39,534 nt of DNA from Ignavibacteria bacterium (GCA_016873755.1 VGWB01000009.1:1-39534); one strand, 5' to 3'. Shown: positions 17,687-26,219, counted from the stretch's first letter. Numbers and translations are program-made. Notes: generated from the letters alone by a model not told the origin.

Positions 17687-18700
17687 TCAACGGACGGGAG
17701 TGGAATGACCGTCCCGCTTTGCCCTTCGCTTCGGGATTAGTCGGAACCATCCCTTCGCGAGGCGCTGGTAGTCATCGGGTCGAGCCTCGCGGATGGTTTC
17801 GAGGCGTTCGGCCACGAACGCAAGTGCGGTACTGGTGAGGAGCGAAATGAAGAAGAACACGAGGACAATGATTCTCTTCTTCGGGCGGTATGGAAGCTCG
17901 GGAACGACTGCCCTGTCCAACACCAGGAGTGTCGGCGTGTCGCGCTCCTCCTCGATTCTGGCTTGCTGCACAAGCGGCTGGAGGCTTTCAAAGAGCCGCA
18001 GCTGGTTCTCGTACTCCCGGTAGACGGGATTGTTCTGTTCAGTGACGCCGGCAAATCCATGCTCCTTCTGGTACTTTTTCAGCTCGGCTTCGGCCTTTCT
18101 GAGATCCGCCAGACTCTCGTTGACGCGTGCCTCCAGGAATTTTCTGTTGCTTTGTGCTTCGCGGTTCGCGAGCTCCCTGTTGTGTTCATCCAGAAGCTGG
18201 ACGAAATAGTCTGCCATCGCAGCGGACCGAAATGCATCCTTATCCGCCACATCGACGCGCAGTGTTCCCTCCTCACTGACCCTGAAATCAACGTTCGACA
18301 CGAGCTCCTCCACAGCATCGCTAACGGAGTTGTTCCTGACCTGATACACCCTCACCAGATCGAATCTCGCAACGACCTGCTCGAGCAGCGGGCGGCTCTT
18401 GAGAACCGCGATGTAGCTGTACAGGTCGGGAGATTGACCGAGCGAACCAAATCCGCGCAAGGGATTCAATTGCCGCAAGAGCGTTGAGGAGGAGAAGGAT
18501 AGCCCGGAGAGGATGTTCTGATTCTTCGGCGGCAGAATTGTTGTGTGAGACTGATACCACTTGGGGAGCAGGAAGCTCACCCCGGCCGCGATGCCCGTCA
18601 CCACGATAACATGCGTCATGATAAACCACTTCCACCGGCTCAACACCAACAGTGAATCAAAGAGACCCGACCGTGCTGCTGCGGTTTGTTCTTGTTCCAT
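17687..18700 (-). CDS. Wzz-family polysaccharide chain-length determinant
   Basis: A 337-residue inner-membrane protein with two membrane helices, one near residue 35 (WKWFIMTHVIVVTGIAAGVSF) and one near 285 (IIVLVFFFISLLTSTALAFVAE), flanking a periplasmic domain rich in coiled coil (about 180-255). The sequence PELPYRPKKR before the second helix is the usual Pro-rich motif. Wzz proteins set the modal length of polymerised glycans. There is no C-terminal tyrosine-kinase domain (no Walker motifs), so this is the kinase-less form. It follows the exporter gene by 54 bases; an 89-base gap without a clear signal separates it from the CgeB-like gene. Confidence 0.92.
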   Translation of the reverse strand: MEQEQTAAARSGLFDSLLVLSRWKWFIMTHVIVVTGIAAGVSFLLPKWYQSHTTILPPKNQNILSGLSFSSSTLLRQLNPLRGFGSLGQSPDLYSYIAVLKSRPLLEQVVARFDLVRVYQVRNNSVSDAVEELVSNVDFRVSEEGTLRVDVADKDAFRSAAMADYFVQLLDEHNRELANREAQSNRKFLEARVNESLADLRKAEAELKKYQKEHGFAGVTEQNNPVYREYENQLRLFESLQPLVQQARIEEERDTPTLLVLDRAVVPELPYRPKKRIIVLVFFFISLLTSTALAFVAERLETIREARPDDYQRLAKGWFRLIPKRRAKRDGHSTPVR

Positions 18701-18754
18701 ACGAAGGCGACCTCGAATGTGTAATTGCCTGGTCTATGAGCTTCACACGACAGC

Positions 18755-20506
18755 TTATTGGCGCGAGACCTGGATCGCAAGGATCACCGCCGTCGCCAGA
18801 GCGGCTGTCGCAGAAATCACATCCCTGAAGACGGATATGTAATGGGAGAAATCACGAATCGGCTTCTTCGGCACCCAGATCTGATCGCCGACTTCGATGC
18901 TCGTTTTCTCCGGCTCGATCCACTCGAGCGTTCCCTTCTTGATGATACGCGCATCGTCAGCAATCGCCAGCTCAGAGAAGCCGCCCGCGCGCTGGATGTA
19001 ATACGCAAAACCAGCGCCCGGGACGTGCGGAACGTAGCCCGGATTCGCCACCTGACCCTGGACAAGAACCGTCCGATGGTTAGCGGCAATGTAGACGACA
19101 TCCTCGTGACGAAGAAAGATGTCCTGTGTCGTATCTTGTCCCTCGATCAACTTGACGAAATCAACAATCACGGGGTGGCGTGCGAGCTTGATGTCAAGGG
19201 AGAAGTACGCGCTGTCCGCAGAGGTGATCTGTTGAGAACGAAGGTGACGCAACAGCTCGAGCTGCGGATCGAAAAGGTCCTTCATCCGATCATCTTTCCT
19301 CATAAGCACAGAGCCGTTGAGCAACGCGTTGTCAGTCACACCGCCTGCGTCGGCCAGGATCTTTGAAAGCCGCGTGCTGCTCCGGCTGATCGGATAGATG
19401 CCGGGCACCTTCACCTCCCCCGCGACGAAGACGGTGTAGTTCTTCCTTTCATCCGCAACGGACTTGACCAGGATGCGGTCTCCGCGTTGGAGACCCGTAT
19501 AGGGAGCTTTCATCCCGGGCGCTTCCTTGAGACTCACGGCAATCTCTTCCACCCCCTCCGCGTCCTTGTCGAGTCGAGAGATGATGACCCGTCCAGAATC
19601 AGCCGATTTCGTGAGACCCTGAGCCAGTTGGACAATATCGAGGAGGTCGTCACCCTCAACAAACTCGTACCGGCCAGGCGCATTCACCGCACCATAGATG
19701 GCCACGAACTCCCTTGCCAGGTTCCTCTCGGGAACAAGGATGACGTCTCCGTCGAGCAAGAAGGGGTTGTACCGATCTTCGCCGGTAGCATAGAACTTGG
19801 GAATGTCGACATGCAGTGTGTCTCGAGTACGACGAATCAGAGTGATGTTGCGCGTCGAGGCACGTTCATAAATCGTCGCGGCGTAATTGACTTTCGGCAG
19901 GTTGACCGCCTCAATGGGTGCGAGGGGATCCGACGCTTCGGGAGGGATGACTGGCATAGCCGCCGTGGGCGTTGGCGACACAGAGCTGGCCCCGTCGATC
20001 AGTACCTTTTCAACCCGGTCGATCGGGCCGGCGATGTATTGCCCTTGTTTCAGCACAGCGCCGCGTAAGGTCACAATGAAACTCCTGGGCTTCAACAACG
20101 CCACGGTGATGTCACCGACTGGGTACTTCTTCCGAATCATCTCGTGCACCTGCTGTTTCACGTCGGTGAGACGGCGGTTCTGTACATCGGCATCGCCGAC
20201 GGTGGGCACGATCAAACGACCTTCAGGCGTCACCGGCACTGAAAAGCTCAGGATCGTCGGTCCCGACACAGCGATTTGGAAGATATCCGAAGGTCCGACA
20301 ATGTATGCCGAAGGGTCGATCGGGCCTTCCATGGGAAATCCTTTCAGAGCCTCAATGGTTCTTTGGTCCCGGTCAATCATGCTCTGGATCGCGCGCGACT
20401 CCAGCGACTTGTCGAGAAGTCCGGATCTGTCAAGCACCTGCGAAACGAGCGAAGTCACACTCCACATCGTGCACAGGCACATCATTGCGAAAAGACGTGA
20501 AACCAT
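18755..20506 (-). CDS. Wza-type polysaccharide export protein with SLBB domains
   Basis: A 583-residue protein with an N-terminal signal peptide (MVSRLFAMMCLCTMWSVTS), a Poly_export domain at about 65-170 (YIVGPSDIFQIAVSGP, GRLIVPTVGD) and several SLBB-like repeats, for example IYGAVNAPGRYEFVEGDD, VFVAGEVKVPGIYPIS and VLVQGQVANPGYVPHV. A hydrophobic C-terminal helix ends the protein. The family forms the outer-membrane export channel for capsule or exopolysaccharide. There is no convincing lipobox Cys. The ATG has AAGGAG upstream, directly after the wecB stop, so the genes are coupled. Confidence 0.93.
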   Translation of the reverse strand: MVSRLFAMMCLCTMWSVTSLVSQVLDRSGLLDKSLESRAIQSMIDRDQRTIEALKGFPMEGPIDPSAYIVGPSDIFQIAVSGPTILSFSVPVTPEGRLIVPTVGDADVQNRRLTDVKQQVHEMIRKKYPVGDITVALLKPRSFIVTLRGAVLKQGQYIAGPIDRVEKVLIDGASSVSPTPTAAMPVIPPEASDPLAPIEAVNLPKVNYAATIYERASTRNITLIRRTRDTLHVDIPKFYATGEDRYNPFLLDGDVILVPERNLAREFVAIYGAVNAPGRYEFVEGDDLLDIVQLAQGLTKSADSGRVIISRLDKDAEGVEEIAVSLKEAPGMKAPYTGLQRGDRILVKSVADERKNYTVFVAGEVKVPGIYPISRSSTRLSKILADAGGVTDNALLNGSVLMRKDDRMKDLFDPQLELLRHLRSQQITSADSAYFSLDIKLARHPVIVDFVKLIEGQDTTQDIFLRHEDVVYIAANHRTVLVQGQVANPGYVPHVPGAGFAYYIQRAGGFSELAIADDARIIKKGTLEWIEPEKTSIEVGDQIWVPKKPIRDFSHYISVFRDVISATAALATAVILAIQVSRQ

Positions 20507-20521
20507 GGTGTAACGCTCTCC

Positions 20522-21619
20522 TTAGGTCTTGTCTCTTAATATCGCAGCAATTCGTTCAGCCGCGTGTCCATCCCAGAGCTCAGGGATTCGCCCTTTTTTG
20601 AGCTGGCCATCCAAGATCTCGAAGCTTCTACGGACGATGAGACCAACATCCAAACCGCAGAGTTGATTCGTGCCGATTTCCACTGTGATCGGGCGTTCGG
20701 TGTTTTCCCGGAGAGTCAGACACGGAATGCCCAGAAACGTGGTTTCTTCCTGGATTCCCCCCGAGTCGGTCAATACGAGCTGTGCCTGCTCCATCAGATT
20801 CAGAAACTCCAGATACCCGATCGGCTCGGACAGGCGAAGATTCTCGATCGCGCTCGATCGTTCCGCAAGCTTCAATTGCTCGAGCATCTTTCGAGTACGA
20901 GGGTGAACCGGAAAAATGATGGTCGTACGAGGGGACAGGCGCTCAAAAATCGTCAGAATCTTTTCGAGGCCCTCACGGGTGTCGACATTGGTCGGCCGAT
21001 GCAGGGTCACGAGCGTAAAGGCTCGCGGTGCAACACTGAATTCGTTTGCCACGGAAAGTCGTTTTGCCTTCTCCCGATATCGAACCAGCGAGTCGATCAT
21101 CACGTTACCGACAAGGTAGATCTTGCCTATGTCGATACCTTCCCGCTTCAAATTTGCCACGCCGCTCGGCTCCGTCACGAAGAGAAACTCCGAGACGGCA
21201 TCTGTCAAGAGACGATTGATCTCTTCGGGCATTGAACGGTCAAAACTCCGTAGCCCCGCTTCGATATGCGCGACCGGAACACCCGCTTTCACGCTGACAA
21301 GGCTAGCGGCCACGGTTGAGTTGACATCTCCGACCACCACGACGAGATCCGGCCTCTGAGCTTCAAGGACTTTCTCGAGCTCGACCATGATCTTTGCGGT
21401 CTGCTGGGCATGAGAGCCGGAGCCGACCCCCAGGTAGAAATCGGGATGGGGCAACTCAAGATCGTCAAAGAAAACTTTTGACATCGTCTCATCGTAGTGC
21501 TGTCCGGTATGGACGATGAGGTGACGGATGGTATCCCCGTACTGCTGCAATGCTTTGTGCAAAGGAGCCACCTTCATGAAATTCGGTCTGGCTCCGACAA
21601 CGCTGAGTATCGTCTTCAA
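20522..21619 (-). CDS. wecB: UDP-N-acetylglucosamine 2-epimerase (non-hydrolysing)
   Basis: A 365-residue protein of normal length for the family. GARPNFMKVAPL at 9-20, VVGDVNST at about 96-103, AHIEAGLRS, MPEEINR, LHRPTNVD and LTDSGGIQEE are the conserved substrate and nucleotide contacts. It interconverts UDP-GlcNAc and UDP-ManNAc in the cytoplasm, supplying ManNAc or derived sugars. No UDP-ManNAc dehydrogenase gene is in the window. The start codon is TTG; there is no alternative ATG near the conserved N-terminus. A gap of 84 bases follows rmlB. Confidence 0.95.
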   Translation of the reverse strand: MKTILSVVGARPNFMKVAPLHKALQQYGDTIRHLIVHTGQHYDETMSKVFFDDLELPHPDFYLGVGSGSHAQQTAKIMVELEKVLEAQRPDLVVVVGDVNSTVAASLVSVKAGVPVAHIEAGLRSFDRSMPEEINRLLTDAVSEFLFVTEPSGVANLKREGIDIGKIYLVGNVMIDSLVRYREKAKRLSVANEFSVAPRAFTLVTLHRPTNVDTREGLEKILTIFERLSPRTTIIFPVHPRTRKMLEQLKLAERSSAIENLRLSEPIGYLEFLNLMEQAQLVLTDSGGIQEETTFLGIPCLTLRENTERPITVEIGTNQLCGLDVGLIVRRSFEILDGQLKKGRIPELWDGHAAERIAAILRDKT

Positions 21620-21703
21620 TCCCGTTCTTTCAAGCCATCAGGTCTGCTTACGCGCGTTCCGTATCTGTCGTTTGGCCAAAGCCCACCGCCTGCTGCCTCC
21701 TCC

Positions 21704-22732
21704 CTACTCCTTGCTGGTCATTCCTCGCTCCCCATACATCATCTTGTAGTACTGCTGATATTCTCCGCTTACGATCCGTTTCCACCATTCCTCGTTACGA
21801 CGGTACCACTCGACAGTCTCGACAATTCCCTCGTCGAACGGCTTGCGGGGGGTCCATCCAAGCTCACGATCCATCTTGCCTGCATCCATGGCATAGCGAC
21901 GGTCATGTCCGGGCCGGTCCTCGACGAACTGTATCAACGATTCAGGTTTGTTCAGGTGCTTGAGAATGCGTCGGACAACATCGATGTTTCTCAGTTCCGT
22001 GTTTCCACCAATGTTGTAGGTCTCGCCGTCCTTGCCCTCGTGGAGGACAAGGTCGATGGCCGCACAGTGATCGTCCACGTGGATCCAATCGCGGATGTTG
22101 CCGCCGTCCCCGTACACGGGGAGGGGCTTATCGGTCATCGCGTTGAGGATCATGAGGGGGATGAGCTTCTCCGGGAATTGGTAAGGGCCGTAGTTGTTCG
22201 AGCAGCGGGTGATCATGATCGGCAGCCCGAACGTGTGGTGGTACGCGAGCGCCAGAAGATCTGCGGAGGCTTTGCTCGACGCGTACGGGCTGTTCGGATG
22301 TAGCGGCGTGGATTCCACGAATTTCCCTTCGGGACCAAGCGAGCCGTAGACCTCATCGGTCGACACCTGAAGAAATTTCTTCAACCGGTGCCTCTTCGCT
22401 GCCTCCAACAGCACTCCCGTCCCTTCGACGTTCGTCCTTACGAACTCTATTGCCTCGAGGATGCTTCTATCCACGTGTGATTCCGCTGCAAAGTTGACAA
22501 TCGCATCGACATGGTAACGCTCGAGTATCTCGTAGACGAGCTGAGCATCGCAAATGTCGCCCTGCAGAAACGTGTGCCGCAGGTTTCCTTGGATCTCCGT
22601 CAGGTTCTCGAGGTTTCCGGCATACGTCAACTTGTCAAGATTCACGATGCGGTATTCGGGATACCTTCGCAGCATGAACATCACGAAGTTGCTGCCAATG
22701 AATCCTGCCCCCCCTGTCACAAGAAGCGTCAT
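21704..22732 (-). CDS. rfbB: dTDP-glucose 4,6-dehydratase
   Basis: A 342-residue extended SDR enzyme (RmlB). The NAD-binding GGAGFIGSN at 7-15, the catalytic Thr-Asp-Glu at 125-127 (STDEVYG), Tyr and Lys of the YxxxK pair at 150 and 154 (SPYASSKASAD), and NNYGPYQFPEKLIP are all present. It converts dTDP-glucose to dTDP-4-keto-6-deoxyglucose. The thymidylyltransferase RmlA and reductase RmlD genes are not in this window, so rhamnose is not assured. The gene starts 9 bases after the cupin stop. Confidence 0.96.
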   Translation of the reverse strand: MTLLVTGGAGFIGSNFVMFMLRRYPEYRIVNLDKLTYAGNLENLTEIQGNLRHTFLQGDICDAQLVYEILERYHVDAIVNFAAESHVDRSILEAIEFVRTNVEGTGVLLEAAKRHRLKKFLQVSTDEVYGSLGPEGKFVESTPLHPNSPYASSKASADLLALAYHHTFGLPIMITRCSNNYGPYQFPEKLIPLMILNAMTDKPLPVYGDGGNIRDWIHVDDHCAAIDLVLHEGKDGETYNIGGNTELRNIDVVRRILKHLNKPESLIQFVEDRPGHDRRYAMDAGKMDRELGWTPRKPFDEGIVETVEWYRRNEEWWKRIVSGEYQQYYKMMYGERGMTSKE

Positions 22733-22741
22733 ACGGGAATC

Positions 22742-23218
22742 TCACTCGATGTGAAACGGGTTTGCTGGATCGTCTTCGTGCCGGATTTCATCCACAGGGT
22801 TCCTCCGCCCTTCTCCAGCATACAGGCGGTTTGGCACATTGATGGACCATCCGTCTTTCGGGCCGACATTCCTATAGGCGTGCACGACGCCCGCAGGTAT
22901 GATGACGGAGCACGGCCGATCCGCGCCGGCTTCAAGGACCATCCTCCTGCCGTACGTTGGTGACTCTTTCCGATTGTCCCATAAATAGATTTGAAATGTG
23001 GAAGGACCCAGGAAGCAGAAGAAATCGGCCTGCTCGCGGTGTTCGTGAGGACCTCGTACGACTCCGGGTCGGGTAGACGAGAGATATCCCATCACCGGCA
23101 GAAATTGCCCGCTCACCTCATCAGACCGATAGAGTTCCATCAGCCAGCCGCGATGATCGGAATGCTTCACGAGCTGGCGAACGATCACTCCCTCGATTGG
23201 CCCATCCTGAAAGCGCAT
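22742..23218 (-). CDS. RmlC-like sugar epimerase/isomerase (divergent cupin)
   Basis: A 158-residue cupin. It keeps RmlC hallmarks: DHRGWLMELY near residue 21, RGPHEHR with His at 58, IIPAGVVHAYRNVG with His at 113, and Tyr at 133. It departs where RmlC has a catalytic Lys after the first motif (here the residues are ADFF). A true 3,5-epimerase or a related keto-sugar isomerase are both possible. The open frame begins at 23254, but the ATG at 23218 has AAGAG 8 bases upstream and starts at the family N-terminus. It is the first gene after the promoter at 23415-23443 and lies directly upstream of rmlB. Confidence 0.72.
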   Translation of the reverse strand: MRFQDGPIEGVIVRQLVKHSDHRGWLMELYRSDEVSGQFLPVMGYLSSTRPGVVRGPHEHREQADFFCFLGPSTFQIYLWDNRKESPTYGRRMVLEAGADRPCSVIIPAGVVHAYRNVGPKDGWSINVPNRLYAGEGRRNPVDEIRHEDDPANPFHIE

Positions 23219-23414
23219 GGCATTTGCTCTTAAGCAGACGAATTTACGAAACAATGCGCGAATACGAAAGGCGGAAATGCCCCGACAAGACTCTTAAACA
23301 GCAATACATGCACTATGGAAAAAACCGAAACGGAAAAACAGCGACAGGTCTAATCGTGCGGTAACAAGAGGTAGGGAAGCGTTGAATCCAGTTGTTGGTT
23401 ATCAGTCCAACAAT
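23219..23414 (-). other. Leader of the polysaccharide operon
   Basis: About 195 bases lie between the predicted start site and the first gene. I see no open frame with a ribosome binding site. Features present are two T-rich tracts on the coding strand (opposite 23319-23324 and 23334-23338), an inverted repeat at its beginning, and a GGTAACAA copy at 23360-23367 that repeats the same 8 bases at 23417-23424 inside the promoter. A leader this long allows regulation of elongation or translation, but no known riboswitch or JUMPStart motif was recognised. Confidence 0.4.
23392..23413. repeat. Inverted repeat on the transcription start, operator candidate
   Basis: Perfect 7-base arms (ttgttgg at 23392-23398, ccaacaa at 23407-23413) separated by 8 bases. 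The outer arm begins one base beyond the -10 box, so the repeat spans the expected start site near 23408. This is the usual place for a repressor operator; it could also form a hairpin at the 5' end of the transcript. Function is inferred from position only. Confidence 0.45.
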
Positions 23415-23443
23415 ATGGTAACAAAATTCCGGGCCAGAGTCAA
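23415..23443 (-). promoter_or_regulatory. Sigma-70-like promoter of the polysaccharide operon
   Basis: On the minus strand, -35 TTGACT (23443-23438), a 17-base spacer and -10 TACCAT (23420-23415), just downstream of the argS stop at 23473. It would drive the cupin gene, rmlB and the following cluster. Confidence 0.65.
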
Positions 23444-23472
23444 CCCGCACTGCGATGGTCTGCTGATCGTGC

Positions 23473-25131
23473 TCACATGCGGTCCGGCGCCGTAATTCCA
23501 AGGATTTTGCAGCCATTTGCCAGGACAATTTTCGATGCGAGGCACAGGGCAAGCCTTGCCATCGATAGCTCCCGCTCCTGCGTGACAACTCGATGCTCGT
23601 GATAGAACTTGTGGAACGCCGTGGCGATATCGTGCAGGTAGCTGGTGAGTCGCTGCGGCTCGAAGCTGAGGCCGGCAGATTGAATGGTCTCGGGGAAATC
23701 AAGAAGAAGCTTGACAAGCTCGATTTCTTCCGGCTGCTTCAGAAGATCAAGCTTTAACCGCGAAGCATCTGCATCCGCCGCGGGCTGAGGAAGCCCTTCG
23801 CTTTCGGCGAAGCGCAGGATACTGGCGATCCGCGCATGCGCATACTGGACATAATAAACGGGATTCTTCTCCGATTGCTCCTTCGCAAGGTTCAAGTCGA
23901 ACTCCAGATGACTCGACACCGAGCGCATCAGGAAGAAGAAACGCACTGCATCGGGGCCAACCTCGTCTATCAACTCATCGAGGGTAACAAAATTTGCTGA
24001 CCTCTTGGACATTTTGACTTGCTGGCCATCCCGGAAGAGCGTCACGAACTGATGAATGACAACTTTGACGTTCTCGGCGTCGTAGCCGAGCGCCTTGACT
24101 CCCGCGAGCACATCGGGAATGGTCGCGATATGGTCCGCTCCGAATATGTCGACAACAAGCTCAAAACCCCGGCGGAACTTTTCGCGGTGATAGGCAATGT
24201 CGGGCAGCCGGTACGTCGGTTCACCCGTGCTCTTAAGCATCACGCGGTCCTGTTCAAGGCCGAGCGCGGTTGCCCGGAGCCACACGGCTCCGTCCTTGTC
24301 GTAGGCGAGCCCCTTCGCCCGCAACTCCGAGATCACCTCCTGAATCTTGCCGCTCGTATACAGCGAGTCCTCATTGTAGAAAACATCAAACACCACGCTC
24401 ATGCGGGCGAGAACTTTCTTAATACCGTCGAAGAGGATTCTCTCGGCGACGGTCTGGCACAGACGGATCGTTTCTTCCGTCTCGGACACCAGCAGAGACT
24501 CCCCCCTCTCCGCCTTCAAATGTTGGGCGATATCCGTTATGTAATCTCCCTGGTATCCATCTTCAGGAAATGGATAGGAAGCATCGAAGAGCTGGCGATA
24601 GCGGGCATAGGTCGATTCCGCGAGCAGCCGCATTTGGCGGCCGGCATTGTTGTAGTAGTACTCACGCGTGACGTCATGGCCGGTCCATTGAAGAAGGCTG
24701 GCAATCGTGTCGCCGATGGCCGCCTGGCGACCGTGGCCCACGCTGAGAGGACCCGTGGGATTCGCACTGACGAACTCGACCTGCGTCTTTTTCCCCCCGC
24801 CAATCGTCGATCTGCCAAACTCCGATCCCTCACGAAGGATCGTAGCCAACTGATGCGTGAAGAACCGTTCTGTGAATCGGAAATTGATGAACCCCGGGCC
24901 AGCAACTTCGACGGCGGCGACATCTTCGGGATCGATCGTCATGGCGGAGACGATCTCCTGCGCTACAGTCCGGGGATTCTTGCCCAACGACCTGGCCAGC
25001 AGCAAGGCCACGTTTGTCGTGATGTCGCCGTGGGCCTCCAGGCGCGGCTTCTCAAAGGTGAGGCGGACCCCGCCGTCGTATTTCAGCGTCTCGAGCGCGG
25101 CCGCAACTTTTTGAGCCAGATAGCTTTTCAT
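23473..25131 (-). CDS. argS: Arginyl-tRNA synthetase
   Basis: A 552-residue class I synthetase that charges tRNA-Arg. The N-terminal Arg_tRNA_synt_N domain (about 1-85), the HIGH-region NPTGPLSVGHGRQAAIGDT (first His replaced by Ser), the KMSKS-like VKMSKRSANFVTLDEL and the C-terminal DALR anticodon-binding domain (YYVQYAHARIASILRFAE onward) are in order. The open frame continues upstream to 25425, but that part is antisense-like sequence over rsfS. The family N-terminus MKSYLAQKVAAALE fixes the ATG at 25131, 7 bases after the rsfS stop. The polysaccharide operon promoter lies in the gap downstream. Confidence 0.95.
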   Translation of the reverse strand: MKSYLAQKVAAALETLKYDGGVRLTFEKPRLEAHGDITTNVALLLARSLGKNPRTVAQEIVSAMTIDPEDVAAVEVAGPGFINFRFTERFFTHQLATILREGSEFGRSTIGGGKKTQVEFVSANPTGPLSVGHGRQAAIGDTIASLLQWTGHDVTREYYYNNAGRQMRLLAESTYARYRQLFDASYPFPEDGYQGDYITDIAQHLKAERGESLLVSETEETIRLCQTVAERILFDGIKKVLARMSVVFDVFYNEDSLYTSGKIQEVISELRAKGLAYDKDGAVWLRATALGLEQDRVMLKSTGEPTYRLPDIAYHREKFRRGFELVVDIFGADHIATIPDVLAGVKALGYDAENVKVVIHQFVTLFRDGQQVKMSKRSANFVTLDELIDEVGPDAVRFFFLMRSVSSHLEFDLNLAKEQSEKNPVYYVQYAHARIASILRFAESEGLPQPAADADASRLKLDLLKQPEEIELVKLLLDFPETIQSAGLSFEPQRLTSYLHDIATAFHKFYHEHRVVTQERELSMARLALCLASKIVLANGCKILGITAPDRM

Positions 25132-25138
25132 TCCATTA

Positions 25139-25576
25139 TCATGCCTTACCGTGGCGCCTTTTTCTCTCTCGGACCCCAGACCCGGGAACCGATCTAGCCC
25201 GTAGAGTGATCCGCGCATGTGGGTGAGTGACCCGATCATGCACGGCAGTGCTTTTGGCATCGCCCCACAACCGCTCGAGGTTGTAGAACGACCGGGCTTC
25301 TTTCTTGAAAACGTGCACAACGACATCGACATAATCCAGCAACACCCACCTGAGGGCTCGGAAACCTTCCGAATGCCACAATCGCGCCCCGATTTGCTCT
25401 GTCCCGTCGCGAACCGCATCGGCAATCGCTTTCACCTGAGTGTCGGAATCCGCTGAGCAGATAACGAAGAAGTCAGTCGGCGCACCCAACTTCCGGAGAT
25501 CCAACATGACGACATCCGCGGCCTTCTTGGAGAGGGCAAAATCAGCAATTCGTTTTGCGAGCGTTCTCGAGGTCAA
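25139..25576 (-). CDS. rsfS: Ribosomal silencing factor RsfS (Iojap/DUF143)
   Basis: A 145-residue protein: ADVVMLDLRKLGAPTDFFVICSADSDTQVKAIADAV, then ARLWHSEGFRALRWVLLDYVDVVVHVF and YNLERLWGDA, which are the family's core motifs. RsfS binds ribosomal protein uL14 and blocks subunit joining under starvation. The C-terminal roughly 35 residues after the core are extra, basic and probably disordered. Two TTG starts are possible; I chose the one at 25576 because GGAGGA sits 7 bases before it, while the TTG at 25591 has none. The upstream gene is the LytR_C protein, and rsfS-argS are adjacent. Confidence 0.9.
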   Translation of the reverse strand: MTSRTLAKRIADFALSKKAADVVMLDLRKLGAPTDFFVICSADSDTQVKAIADAVRDGTEQIGARLWHSEGFRALRWVLLDYVDVVVHVFKKEARSFYNLERLWGDAKSTAVHDRVTHPHARITLRARSVPGSGVRERKRRHGKA

Positions 25577-25595
25577 GAATGAGTCCTCCAATCGG

Positions 25596-26126
25596 TCATT
25601 GCATGGGTTTGAGGGAGCGAAAGTCCTTTCCGATCACGACGGTCACGTCGAGGTACCTGTTCCGGTCGATCTCCTGGACAACGCGTTGGTCGGAGACTCC
25701 GAGTGCCCGAGCGACCTGATGTGCGGCCTGCATGTTTCCCGCACGGTCGATCACACGGGTGAAGGCGAGATCTGATTCCCGATAGTTTCCTATTTCCACA
25801 ACGTCAAATCCCCGGGCACGCAAGTAATCCGTGAAACGCTGGCTCAGCTTCGGAGTTCCCGTCGCATTGAGCACATCGAGCTGAATCACGTGGGTTCTGC
25901 TCCCCTGCATGATCTCAGGCTCTACCGGCGGATCGATGAACGCGCGATACACAAACGAGTACGCGAGAATCAGAACGACGACACCAAACCCGACGAGAGC
26001 TGCGCTGCCTGTCAGTCTTTTCCAGGCACTCGGACTTCTTTTCGATCGTTTGGGAGAAGTGTCGCGAGCGCCGCTCAGCTCTGGCTGCTCGGCGTCGCTG
26101 CGATTCGGACGGCTGGTATCGGTCAT
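25596..26126 (-). CDS. LytR C-terminal domain protein, membrane-anchored
   Basis: A 176-residue protein. Residues 1-38 are polar and basic (cytoplasmic), a single membrane helix lies at about 39-65 (LTGSAALVGFGVVVLILAYS), and the outside part, about 80-176, matches the LytR_C domain: HVIQLDVLNATGTPKLSQRFTDYLRARGFDVVEIGN, then ARALGVSDQRVVQEIDRNRYLDVTVVIGKDF. That domain is found at the end of cell-envelope LytR proteins and on its own next to rsfS in this group; its exact role is unclear. The ATG has no ribosome binding site and begins only 11 bases beyond the T-tract of an intrinsic terminator. Confidence 0.85.
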   Translation of the reverse strand: MTDTSRPNRSDAEQPELSGARDTSPKRSKRSPSAWKRLTGSAALVGFGVVVLILAYSFVYRAFIDPPVEPEIMQGSRTHVIQLDVLNATGTPKLSQRFTDYLRARGFDVVEIGNYRESDLAFTRVIDRAGNMQAAHQVARALGVSDQRVVQEIDRNRYLDVTVVIGKDFRSLKPMQ

Positions 26127-26137
26127 GCGGCGTCAAC

Positions 26138-26188
26138 AAAAAAAACCGAACAGGCGCCCGCTTCCCTCGGGCAGGCACTGCTCGGTTT
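26138..26188 (-). terminator. Intrinsic terminator after the small exported protein gene
   Basis: Minus-strand hairpin with outer arms AAACCGA and TCGGTTT (26188-26182 with 26149-26143) and a GC-rich inner stem (cgggc 26168-26172 with gcccg 26156-26160), followed by a run of T; eight As appear on the plus strand at 26138-26145. Confidence 0.8.
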
Positions 26189-26219
26189 CACAAAACGACA
26201 ATTGATCAACAGCCACAAA

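Noticed and set aside
23319-23338. CCG-TTT-CGG with T-tracts in the polysaccharide leader as an attenuator
   Set aside because: The stem is only 3 base pairs; kept as a remark on the leader, not called a terminator.
25132-25425. Extension of the argS frame upstream of the family N-terminus
   Set aside because: It overlaps rsfS in another frame, and its translation is Ser/Arg/Cys-rich and unlike any synthetase; ATG at 25131 fits the family start.
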